DNA of 64,000 nt, from assembly GCA_050180895.1 (NCBI GenBank), contig JBFXDS010000012.1:78433-142432 (forward strand). The letters run 5' to 3'. The stretch is from JBGPEQ01 sp050180895. GTDB lineage: Bacteria; Pseudomonadota; Alphaproteobacteria; Dongiales; Dongiaceae. Under the pieces are notes generated by a model. It was not told the DNA's origin, did no database searches, and saw only the letters and a list, made by a program, of their open reading frames with translations. A program made the translations under genes and the position numbers. Shown here piece by piece: positions 8,537-16,528 of the stretch (position 1 is its first letter; every line of letters starts with the position of its first letter).

Positions 8537-8595
8537 GTGATTTCGATGCGTCCGCATGCCGCCGTGCGGTCGGAATTATCGCCCCCGTCTTCGCG

Positions 8596-9426
8596 ATGAG
8601 CCCGCCGACCCCGCATGACGCCGCCGCAGCCATCCGCGCGCGGGCCAAGGGTGCTGCGCCGCGGGCGGCGCTGGTCCTCGGCTCCGGCCTCGGCGCGATC
8701 GCCGAGTCCATCGCCGACCCGGTGGCGATCGACTACGGCGCCATCCCCGGCTTTCCGCGGCCCAGCGTCGAGGGCCATGTCGGCCGGCTCGTTCTCGGCG
8801 CCATCGGCGGCGTGCCGGTCGCCTGCCTGCAGGGCCGCGTGCATCTCTACGAGGGCGCCGGCGGGCAGGACGTGCGGCACTATATCCGCACCCTCAAGCT
8901 GCTCGGTTGCGAGATCATCGTGCTGACCAACGCCGCCGGCAGCCTGCGGCGCGAGGCCGGCCCCGGCAGCCTGATGCTGATCGCCGATCACATCAACCTG
9001 CAGCCCTTCAACCCGCTCGTCGGCGCCAACGACGACGCGTTCGGCCCGCGCTTCCTCGCCCTCGACGGCGCCTATGACGCCGATCTGCGGCGGCGCCTGC
9101 ACGCCGCGGCGGCGGCGGCCGGCCTCGCGCTGCACGAGGGCGTCTATCTCGCCTGCCTCGGCCCCAGCTTCGAGACGCCGGCGGAGGTGCGCGCCTTCGC
9201 CCGGCTGGGCGCCGACGCGGTCGGCATGTCGACCGTGCCGGAGGTGATCGTCGCCCGTCACTGCGGCCTGCGTGTCGCCGCCATCTCCGCCATCACCAAC
9301 CTCGCGGTCGGCCTCGACGACGCGCCGATCAGCCACGCGCAGACGCTCGCCGTCGCCAAGCGCTGCGCCGGCGACCTGCAGCGTTTGCTCGCCGCCTTCT
9401 TCGCGCGCCTGGGCGATGACGGGTGA
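8596..9426 (+). CDS. punA: Purine-nucleoside phosphorylase, trimeric type
   Basis: Phosphorolysis of inosine and guanosine (and deoxy forms) to free base plus (deoxy)ribose-1-phosphate. It is 276 residues, the trimeric NP-I family. Motifs: LGSGLGAIAES (phosphate loop), GRVHLYEG, TNAAGSL, GPSFETPAEVR, GADAVGMSTVPEVIVARH and the base-contacting SAITNLAVG. The Asn in the last motif favours 6-oxopurines. It overlaps deoC by 11 bases. The 59-base gap from cdd holds no obvious hairpin. Confidence 0.93.
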   Translation: MSPPTPHDAAAAIRARAKGAAPRAALVLGSGLGAIAESIADPVAIDYGAIPGFPRPSVEGHVGRLVLGAIGGVPVACLQGRVHLYEGAGGQDVRHYIRTLKLLGCEIIVLTNAAGSLRREAGPGSLMLIADHINLQPFNPLVGANDDAFGPRFLALDGAYDADLRRRLHAAAAAAGLALHEGVYLACLGPSFETPAEVRAFARLGADAVGMSTVPEVIVARHCGLRVAAISAITNLAVGLDDAPISHAQTLAVAKRCAGDLQRLLAAFFARLGDDG

Positions 9427-10207
9427 CGCGGGCGGCGACCGGCGGGCCGTCGCCGCGCGCCTCCTGCCGTGCCTCGACCTGACCAGCCTCAACGACGAGG
9501 ACGGGCCGGAGACGATCGACGCGCTCTGCCGCGGCGCCGTCACGCCCTTCGGCCCGGTCGCGGCCGTCTGCCTCCAGCCGCGCTTCGTCGCGCAGGCGAA
9601 GGCGCTGCTGCGGGACACGGCCGTGCGGGTCGCCACCGTCGCAAACTTTCCGCAGGGCACGGGAACCGCGGCGGCCATCGCCGGCGAGATCGAGACGTCG
9701 TTGCGCGACGGCGCCGACGAGATCGACGTGGTCATCAACCCCGTGGCCTACCTGGCGGGCGCGCGGACGGCGGCGATGGCGCCGGTGGCGATCGCCCGGC
9801 GCTGCTGCGGCGCGCATGGGCGCGTGAAAGTCATCCTTGAGACCGGACGGCTGGCGCGACCCGACATCATGCTTGCCGCCGCGCGCGACGCCATCGCCGC
9901 GGGGGCCGATTTCCTGAAGACCTCGACCGGCAAGACGGTTCCGGGTGCGACGCCGGAGGCCGCGGAGATGTTGTTGACCGCGATCCGCGATCACCGGCGC
10001 GGCGCGGACGCGACCATCGGGCTGAAGGCCGCCGGCGGCATCCGCACGGTCGCTCAGGCGGCGGCCTATGTCGATCTTGCCGAGCGTTTCTTCGGGCCTC
10101 CTTACGTCCGGCCGGAGACATTCCGAATCGGCGCCAGCAGTCTCCTGGATGACATTCTCGCAATTCTCGGCCATGGTTGTGGCTCCCGGACCAGCGGCAG
10201 CTATTGA
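9416..10207 (+). CDS. deoC: Deoxyribose-phosphate aldolase
   Basis: Class I aldolase cleaving 2-deoxyribose-5-phosphate to acetaldehyde and glyceraldehyde-3-phosphate. The Schiff-base lysine is in FLKTSTGKT. Other family motifs are ATVANFPQGTG, EIDVVINP, VKVILETG and GLKAAGGIRT. It is 263 residues. The start MTGDAGG at 9416 lies inside the end of the PNP gene, consistent with coupled translation. No phosphopentomutase (deoB), which would link the phosphorylases to DeoC, is seen in the operon. Confidence 0.95.
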   Translation: MTGDAGGDRRAVAARLLPCLDLTSLNDEDGPETIDALCRGAVTPFGPVAAVCLQPRFVAQAKALLRDTAVRVATVANFPQGTGTAAAIAGEIETSLRDGADEIDVVINPVAYLAGARTAAMAPVAIARRCCGAHGRVKVILETGRLARPDIMLAAARDAIAAGADFLKTSTGKTVPGATPEAAEMLLTAIRDHRRGADATIGLKAAGGIRTVAQAAAYVDLAERFFGPPYVRPETFRIGASSLLDDILAILGHGCGSRTSGSY

Positions 10208-10214
10208 GGGTTCC

Positions 10215-11267
10215 ATGTTCGAGCACGGGCAACGATATGGGATGTTAGCGCTGATCATTGCGGCCGGATTGGCGATCATCGCCGCGCCGGCGCGGGCCGA
10301 TCCGGGCCTGACCGGCGGCTGGCCGGAGCCGGGAACCATATCGCAGGTCACGCAGGAGGCGGTCACCTTTCCGAGCTCGAGCCCGTTCCTGCTCACAGAC
10401 GCGGGCAGCAGAGGCGCCGAGCCGACGACCGCCTATGGCACGCTGTTCCTGCCGGCCGGCCGGCAGGAACCGCGCTCGCTGCCGGCCGTGGTCATGCTGC
10501 ACGGCTCGGGCGGCGTGCTCGCCGCGCGCGAGCTGACCTACGGCAAGCAGCTCGCCGCGATGGGCGTGGTCGCGCTGGCGGTCGATGCGTTCAGCGCGCG
10601 GCGCGACCGCGGCACCCGCTTCACCGAGCGCCTGCTCAACATCACCGAGACGATGCTCGTCGCCGACGGCTATGCGGGGCTCGCCTATCTCGCCGCGCGG
10701 CCGGAGGTCGATCCCGACCGCGTCGCCCTGGTCGGCTTCTCCTACGGCGCCATGGCGACAATGTATGCGCTCAATGCGCAGGTCGCCGAGCGGCTGGCGC
10801 GAGACGGGCACCGCTTCGCCGGCCATGCCGCGTTCTATGGACCGTGCATCGCCCGCTTCGCCGATCGCCGCACCACCGGCGCGCCGCTGCTGCTGCTGTA
10901 CGGCGATGCCGACGAGATCATCGACCGCGGGCGCTGCGACGAGGCCGCCGCCGATTTTCGCGCCGGCGGCAGCGAGGTGGAGACCGTCGTCTATCCCGGC
11001 GCTGTGCATCAGTGGGACGGCTCGTCCGGCCGGCGGCTGATCGGCCGCAATCTCGCGGGCTGCGATTTCGTGGTCCGCGCCGACGGCACGGTGCAGGACC
11101 GCAACAGCGGCTTCGTCATGACCGGCTCGCTGATGCGCAAGCTGCTGCTCAGCCTCTGCGTCGAGGACCGGCCCTATCCGCTGGGCCGTGACGACGCGGT
11201 GCGCCGCCAGTCCAACAACGACCTCGGCCGCTTCCTCACGCGCGTGTTCCGCCTTCCGGCGGGCTGA
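10215..11267 (+). CDS. Secreted dienelactone-hydrolase-family alpha/beta hydrolase
   Basis: A 350-residue alpha/beta hydrolase with an N-terminal signal sequence (MLALIIAAGLAIIAAPARA), so probably periplasmic. The oxyanion region VVMLHGSGG, the nucleophile elbow GFSYGA, the acid in LYGDADEIID and the late histidine in GAVHQWDG make a complete Ser-Asp-His set in dienelactone-hydrolase order. The substrate is unknown. It starts seven bases after deoC, so it is transcribed with the nucleoside genes, although it has no known role in that pathway. Confidence 0.85.
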   Translation: MFEHGQRYGMLALIIAAGLAIIAAPARADPGLTGGWPEPGTISQVTQEAVTFPSSSPFLLTDAGSRGAEPTTAYGTLFLPAGRQEPRSLPAVVMLHGSGGVLAARELTYGKQLAAMGVVALAVDAFSARRDRGTRFTERLLNITETMLVADGYAGLAYLAARPEVDPDRVALVGFSYGAMATMYALNAQVAERLARDGHRFAGHAAFYGPCIARFADRRTTGAPLLLLYGDADEIIDRGRCDEAAADFRAGGSEVETVVYPGAVHQWDGSSGRRLIGRNLAGCDFVVRADGTVQDRNSGFVMTGSLMRKLLLSLCVEDRPYPLGRDDAVRRQSNNDLGRFLTRVFRLPAG

Positions 11268-11330
11268 TCGGCATGACGGCGGCGCCGGCGGTTGCGGGAA
11301 CGGCGCCGTGCGTCCTTCGACAGGCGGGCG

Positions 11331-12668
11331 ATGAGCGATTCTGATTTTCTCCCCCAGGAGATCATCCGCAAGAAGCGCGACGGCGGCGCGCTCAGCGAAG
11401 CGGAGGTCGCCTTCTTCGTCCGTGGGCTGACCGAAGGGTCCATATCCGAGGGGCAGGTGGCGGCCTTCGCCATGGCGGTATTCTTCCGCGGCATGGCCAT
11501 GGACGAACGCGTGGCGCTGACGCAGGCCATGGCGCGGTCCGGCCGCATCCTCGACTGGTCCGGCGCCGGCCTCGCCGGACCCGTGCTCGACAAGCATTCC
11601 ACCGGCGGCGTCGGCGACAAGGTCAGCCTGATGCTGGCGCCGCTGGTCGCCGCCTGCGGCGGCATCGTGCCGATGATCTCGGGCCGTGGCCTCGGCCATA
11701 CCGGCGGCACCCTCGACAAGCTCGACAGCATCCCCGGCTATCGCACGGCGCCGGACCTGGCGCTGTTCCGCAAGGCGGTCGCCGCGGCCGGCTGCGCCAT
11801 CATCGGCCAGACCGCCGACCTGGCGCCGGCCGACCGCCGCCTCTACGCCATCCGCGACGTCACGGCGACGGTGGAATCGATCCCGCTGATCACCGCCTCG
11901 ATCCTGTCGAAGAAGCTGGCCGCCGGCCTGCAAGGGCTGGTGATGGACGTGAAGTTCGGCAGCGGCGCCTTCATGACCGAGGTCGAGAGGGCGCGCGAGC
12001 TGGCGCAGAGCATCGTCTCGGTCGCCGGCCAGGCCGGTCTGCCGACCACGGCGCTGCTGACCGACATGAACCAGGTGCTCGGCCGCGCCGCCGGCCACGC
12101 GCTGGAGGTGCGGGAGGCCATCGACTGGCTGACCGGCCGCGCGCGCGATCCGCGGCTCGATCAGGTCACGCTCGCCCTCGGCGCCGAGATGCTGCTGCTG
12201 GGGCGGCTGGCGGCGGACGAGGCGGAGGCGCGCCGGCGCCTGACCGCGGCACGCGACAGCGGCGCGGCGGCGGAGCGCTTCGAGCGCATGGTCGTTGCGC
12301 TCGGCGGCCCGGTCGACCTGATCGCGCATGCGGATCGGCATCTGCCGCGCGCGCCGGTGCGTTATCCCGTTCCCGCCGTGCGCAACGGCGTCGTCGCTCG
12401 TATCGATCTCCGCGCCGTCGGGTTGGCCGTGCTGAGCCTCGGCGGCGGGCGCCGGCGCGTCGAGGACAGGATCGACCATGCCGTCGGCGTCGCCGAGATG
12501 CGGGGCATCGGCGAGGCGGTCGAGGCGGGACAGCCGCTGGCCGTGCTGCATGCCCGCAGCGAGGCGGATGCGGCGCGGGCCGCCGCGGCCCTGGCCGATG
12601 CCGTCGCCATCGCCGACTCCGCTGTTGCGCCACTGGCAGTGCTGGGCCCGCGCATTGCCGCCGGCTGA
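11331..12668 (+). CDS. deoA: Thymidine phosphorylase / pyrimidine-nucleoside phosphorylase
   Basis: Phosphorolysis of thymidine and deoxyuridine to base plus deoxyribose-1-phosphate. It is 445 residues. The family signature SGRGLGHTGGTLDKLDSIPG is intact, preceded by KHSTGGVGDKVS (phosphate site). The other catalytic-site segments DVTATVESIPLI and VMDVKFGSGAFM follow, then the C-terminal barrel-sandwich domain. The start MSDSDFLPQE is at 11331. The 22 bases before it (11309-11330) look like a lone degenerate arm of the CCTTCGACA repeat. Confidence 0.95.
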   Translation: MSDSDFLPQEIIRKKRDGGALSEAEVAFFVRGLTEGSISEGQVAAFAMAVFFRGMAMDERVALTQAMARSGRILDWSGAGLAGPVLDKHSTGGVGDKVSLMLAPLVAACGGIVPMISGRGLGHTGGTLDKLDSIPGYRTAPDLALFRKAVAAAGCAIIGQTADLAPADRRLYAIRDVTATVESIPLITASILSKKLAAGLQGLVMDVKFGSGAFMTEVERARELAQSIVSVAGQAGLPTTALLTDMNQVLGRAAGHALEVREAIDWLTGRARDPRLDQVTLALGAEMLLLGRLAADEAEARRRLTAARDSGAAAERFERMVVALGGPVDLIAHADRHLPRAPVRYPVPAVRNGVVARIDLRAVGLAVLSLGGGRRRVEDRIDHAVGVAEMRGIGEAVEAGQPLAVLHARSEADAARAAAALADAVAIADSAVAPLAVLGPRIAAG

Positions 12669-12690
12669 ACCGACAGCTCCGGCCGCCGCG

Positions 12691-13833
12691 ATGACGTTGC
12701 CGCGCCTCGTCGCGACGCGGCTGGCGCTGTTCTACGCGGCCTATTTCGTCGTCATCGGCATCATCCTGCCGTTCTGGCCGGCCTGGCTGGCGTCGCGCGG
12801 CCTGACCGCGCAGCAGATCGGCCTGCTGTTGGCGCTCGGCTCCTGGGGCAAGCTGGTCGGCAATCCGATCTTCACGCGGCTGGCCGACCGCAGCGGCGAC
12901 ATCCGGCGCGTGCTGATCCTGGTCGCCGCGGCGGCGCTCGTATTCTACGTGCTGTTCGCGCTCGCCGACGGCTTCTGGCCGCTGTTCGCGGTCACCATGC
13001 TGTCGGCACTGTGTCTCAGCTCGATCATGCCGCTCGGCGACGGGCTCGCCATGGGGCTGGTGGCCCGGCACGGGCTGCATTACGGCCGCGTCCGCCTGTG
13101 GGGCTCGATCTCCTTCATCGTCGCGGGCGTCGGGGCGGGCTGGCTGCTGACCGGCCGGTCCGCCGAGCTGGTGCTGCTGCTGGTCATCGCCGCCGTCGGG
13201 CTGACGCTCGTCTCCTGCCTGGCGCTGCCGGCCAGCGGCGGCGCGTCCGTCCCGCGCGCGGGCGGCGGCTGGCTCGGCCTGCTCGCCGACCGGCGCTTCG
13301 TCGTCTTCGTGGCGGCGTCCGGCCTCATCCAGTCGAGCCACGCCATCCTCTATGGCTTCGGCACGCTGCATTGGCTGGCCGCCGGCCACGACAAGGGTAC
13401 GATCGGCCTGCTGTGGGCCATCGGCGTCGTCGCCGAGGTTTGCCTCTTCGCCGTCGGTGGCGGCGTGATCGGGCGGATCGGGCCGATCTGGCTGCTGGTC
13501 CTGGCCGGCGCCGGCGGCATGATCAGATGGACGGCCACGGCGCTCTCCGCCGATCTCCTGGTGCTGATGCCGCTGCAGCTCCTGCACGGCCTGACGTTCG
13601 GCGCGGCGCACCTGGCGGCGATGTACTATCTGATGCGCGAGGTGCCGCCCGGTCTTGCCGCGACGGCGCAGGGACTCTATGGAGCCGTGGCCTGGGGCGC
13701 GGCATTCGGCTTGACGATGCTGGCCGCGGGCGCGCTCTATGCCGCCTATGGCGGCGGCGCCTTCTTCGTCATGGCGGGCATGTGCTTCGCCGGCATGGTG
13801 TTCGCGCTCATGCTGATCGGGGGTAGACAGTGA
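12691..13833 (+). CDS. MFS transporter (MFS_1-like), probable nucleoside or nucleobase carrier
   Basis: A 380-residue major facilitator protein with twelve predicted membrane segments. The motif-A-like loop is FTRLADRSGDIRR between segments 2 and 3, and the segment LHYGRVRLWGSISFIVAG resembles the LacY/NupG/HcaT-type subgroup. Its place between deoA and upp suggests transport of a nucleoside or pyrimidine base; that is contextual inference. The start at 12691 is the first ATG giving a short cytoplasmic N-terminus. Its stop overlaps the GTG of upp. Confidence 0.85.
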   Translation: MTLPRLVATRLALFYAAYFVVIGIILPFWPAWLASRGLTAQQIGLLLALGSWGKLVGNPIFTRLADRSGDIRRVLILVAAAALVFYVLFALADGFWPLFAVTMLSALCLSSIMPLGDGLAMGLVARHGLHYGRVRLWGSISFIVAGVGAGWLLTGRSAELVLLLVIAAVGLTLVSCLALPASGGASVPRAGGGWLGLLADRRFVVFVAASGLIQSSHAILYGFGTLHWLAAGHDKGTIGLLWAIGVVAEVCLFAVGGGVIGRIGPIWLLVLAGAGGMIRWTATALSADLLVLMPLQLLHGLTFGAAHLAAMYYLMREVPPGLAATAQGLYGAVAWGAAFGLTMLAAGALYAAYGGGAFFVMAGMCFAGMVFALMLIGGRQ

Positions 13834-14480
13834 CCGACGCCGCGCAATTCCCTTCGCTGCATGTGCTCGACCATCCGCTGATCCGGCACAAGCTGTCGCT
13901 GATGCGCGACAAGCGCGCGCCGACCATCCTGTTCCGCCAGCTGCTGCGCGAGATCTCCCTGCTCATGGGCTACGAGATCACCCGCCGCCTGCCGGTGACG
14001 ACGGAGCGGATCGAGACGCCGCTGGCGACCATCGACGCGCCGGTCATCGCCGGCAAGAAGGTGGCGATCGTCTCCATCCTGCGCGCCGGCCTCGGCATGG
14101 CCGACGGCCTGCTGGACCTGATCCCGTCGGCGCGCATGGGCCATATCGGCCTCTATCGCGACCCGCAGACCAAGCGGCCGGTCGAATATTTCGTCAAGCT
14201 GCCGGAGCCGGAGGGCCGCATCTTCATCCTCTGCGATCCGATGCTGGCCACCGGCCACTCCGCCGTCGCCGCCGTCGACATCCTCAACCGCCGCGGCGTC
14301 GCGGATGACAGCATCCGCTTCATGGCCCTGGTTGCCGCGCCCGAGGGTGTGCGCGTCTTCGCCGCGGCGCACCCGACCATTCCGGTCTACGCGGCCGCCC
14401 TCGACGACCATCTCAACGACCACGCCTATATCGTGCCGGGCCTGGGTGACGCCGGCGACCGGCTGTTCGGGACGAAGTAG
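13830..14480 (+). CDS. upp: Uracil phosphoribosyltransferase
   Basis: Converts uracil and PRPP to UMP, completing pyrimidine salvage from cytidine and uridine. It is 216 residues with a GTG start at 13830 that overlaps the preceding TGA (GTGA). Motifs: HPLIRHKLSLMRD at the N-terminus, SILRAGLGMADG, the PRPP-binding DPMLATGHSAVAAV, and the C-terminal uracil-contact region YIVPGLGDAGDRLFGT. It is the last gene of the operon, meeting a convergent MFS gene eleven bases later. Confidence 0.95.
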   Translation: MTDAAQFPSLHVLDHPLIRHKLSLMRDKRAPTILFRQLLREISLLMGYEITRRLPVTTERIETPLATIDAPVIAGKKVAIVSILRAGLGMADGLLDLIPSARMGHIGLYRDPQTKRPVEYFVKLPEPEGRIFILCDPMLATGHSAVAAVDILNRRGVADDSIRFMALVAAPEGVRVFAAAHPTIPVYAAALDDHLNDHAYIVPGLGDAGDRLFGTK

Positions 14481-14490
14481 GTCGCCGCGG

Positions 14491-15693
14491 TCATTCCGCG
14501 GCTTGCGGGGCGGCCGTCGCGCGCGGCCGTTGCAGGCGCGGCAGGAACCACGCAGCGGCGAAAACGACCAGCGCGGACAGGGCGAGGCCGCGGTACTGGA
14601 TGTCGGAGCCGATGCCGAGGCCATGCAGGCCGGCGATCAGCGGCACCACGCCCGAGCCGATGCCGAGCGACAGGACATATTCCGCCGAGATCGCTCGTGC
14701 CCGCAGGCCGGACTGGACGTAGCGGCCGAGCAGCCAGCTGGTGACGGGGATCTCCGCGAACATCAGCGTGACCAGCGGAAGCGCAAGCACGACCACCAGC
14801 CAGCCTTCCGCGCCGGCGAGGCCGACCAGCAGAATGGCCTGCGCCGACAGCAGCAGGATCAGGATCGGGCGAGCCCCGTAGCGGTCGAGCAATTCGCCGA
14901 CCGGAAGCTGGGCGAAGGCGGCGACGGCGAAGACCAGGCCGGCATAGGCGCCGATCCGCGAGAGATCGCCGCCGAGCAGGGCGAGCCGCTCGTCGAAGAG
15001 CTTCGGCAGCGACACCGTGACAGCGTTGAAGACCAGCCCGCCGAACAGGGCGGAGACGCACACGACGGCGAACACGGTGAGCTGGGTCCGGCGCGCGGCG
15101 TCCACAGTACGATCCTGCTGGCCGAGGTCGCGCCGGCTCTCCGCCGGGCCGAGGCGCAGGCGGCGCGTCAGCAGCAGGGCGCCGAGGCCCATCGACAGGA
15201 GGCCGGGGATCAGGAAGGCGCTGCGCCAGCCGAGATGATCGCAGAGCAGACCGGTGACGACCGCCGCGCCGGCCAGCCCCAGATTGCCGAACACGCCATT
15301 CACCGCCAGCGCACGGCCGGTGCGCACCGCCACGTCGGCGACCAGCGCCAGCCCGACGGGATGGTAGAGCGCGGCGAAGAGGCCGAGCGCGGCCAGCCCC
15401 GTCATCATGGCCGCTTGGTTCGGCGACAGGGCGATAAGCGCGCTGGCGCTTCCGCAACCGAGGAAGAACATCGCGGTCAGCACCGTCCGGTCGTAGCGGT
15501 CGCCGAGCCATCCCGCCGGCAGGGTACCGAGCGCGAAGGCGACATAGACCGGCGTGCCCAGCGCCAGCGCGGTGCCGTAGCTCATGCCGCCCTCGGCCGC
15601 GATGGCGAGCGCCGCGGTGGGGAAAATCAGCAGAAAGAAGTGATCGAAGAAATGCGCGGCGTTGAGGAACAGCAGGGTCTCGTTGCGGGACAT
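14491..15693 (-). CDS. MFS transporter, fosmidomycin-resistance-like exporter
   Basis: A 400-residue major facilitator protein with about twelve membrane segments. Motif A is visible as GWLGDRYDRTVL between segments 2 and 3, and the opening FLNAAHFFDHFFLLIFPTA resembles drug exporters of the Fsr/YfcJ-like type. It is transcribed divergently from an AraC regulator 96 bases away, a classic pairing in which the regulator controls the exporter. Substrate unknown. Confidence 0.85.
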   Translation of the reverse strand: MSRNETLLFLNAAHFFDHFFLLIFPTAALAIAAEGGMSYGTALALGTPVYVAFALGTLPAGWLGDRYDRTVLTAMFFLGCGSASALIALSPNQAAMMTGLAALGLFAALYHPVGLALVADVAVRTGRALAVNGVFGNLGLAGAAVVTGLLCDHLGWRSAFLIPGLLSMGLGALLLTRRLRLGPAESRRDLGQQDRTVDAARRTQLTVFAVVCVSALFGGLVFNAVTVSLPKLFDERLALLGGDLSRIGAYAGLVFAVAAFAQLPVGELLDRYGARPILILLLSAQAILLVGLAGAEGWLVVVLALPLVTLMFAEIPVTSWLLGRYVQSGLRARAISAEYVLSLGIGSGVVPLIAGLHGLGIGSDIQYRGLALSALVVFAAAWFLPRLQRPRATAAPQAAE

Positions 15694-15789
15694 TTCGCGG
15701 CGTGCTCCGGCGGCGAAAGGAGAAGCCTTGCAGGATAGCCGGCGACGCTCCTACATTCTGTCGGCAGATTTCCAGAAAGTATCGCGGAA

Positions 15790-16521
15790 GTGCCAAGCCG
15801 TCCGCCCGTCGCCGTCGAAGGATTCGCGTCCGACTACCGCGCCGGCGAGGTCATTCCCCTGCATGCCCATGCCGCCCATCAGATCGTGCATGCCGTGTCC
15901 GGCGTGATGCGGGTGACCGCCCGGGACGGCGTGTGGGTCGTGCCGCCGGAGCGCGGCCTGTGGATGCCCGCGCGGGTGCGCCACGAGATCCGCTGCGTCG
16001 GCGCGGTGCGGATGCGCACCGTCTATCTGCGCGGCGCCCATCCGGCGTTCCCGCCGACGCCGCGGGTCACGCGCGTCTCGCCGCTGATGCGCGAGATCAT
16101 GGTGCGGCTGGCCGAAGGCGCCGGGGCGCGGCAGCGGCCGCATCTCGCGGCGCTGCTGGTCGAGGAGATCGTCGCGCTCGACGTCGAGCCGCTGCGGCTG
16201 CCGCGTCCGAAGGACGCGCGCGTCGCCCGCCTTTGCGCGGCGCTGCGCGACGATCCCGCCGATGCGACGACGCTGCAGGCCTGGGCCGGCCGTCTCGCCC
16301 TGTCGCGCCGGACGCTGATCCGCCGCATCCGCGCGGAGGCGGGCATGTCGTTCCGCGAGCTGCGGCGGCAGGCGCGCATCCTGGCGGCGCTGGAGCGGCT
16401 GTCGCTCGGCGGCGCGGTCACCGCCGTCGCCTTCGACGTCGGCTTCGACAGCCCGAGCGCCTTCATCGAGGCGTTCCGCCGCGTCACCGGCAGGACGCCG
16501 GGACGCTATATGAAGCGATAG
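15790..16521 (+). CDS. AraC-family regulator with N-terminal cupin
   Basis: 243 residues with a GTG start. The N-terminal part (about 20-100) is a cupin: HAHAAHQIVHAVSGVMRV followed by VPPERGLWMPARVRHEI. The C-terminal part has two helix-turn-helix units: LQAWAGRLALSRRTLIRRIRA and VTAVAFDVGFDSPSAFIEAF, closing with GRTPGRY. The arrangement matches NimR/YdeO-like regulators that control a divergently transcribed MFS exporter, which is exactly the neighbour here. Confidence 0.9.
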   Translation: MPSRPPVAVEGFASDYRAGEVIPLHAHAAHQIVHAVSGVMRVTARDGVWVVPPERGLWMPARVRHEIRCVGAVRMRTVYLRGAHPAFPPTPRVTRVSPLMREIMVRLAEGAGARQRPHLAALLVEEIVALDVEPLRLPRPKDARVARLCAALRDDPADATTLQAWAGRLALSRRTLIRRIRAEAGMSFRELRRQARILAALERLSLGGAVTAVAFDVGFDSPSAFIEAFRRVTGRTPGRYMKR

Positions 16522-16528
16522 GGCCGCG

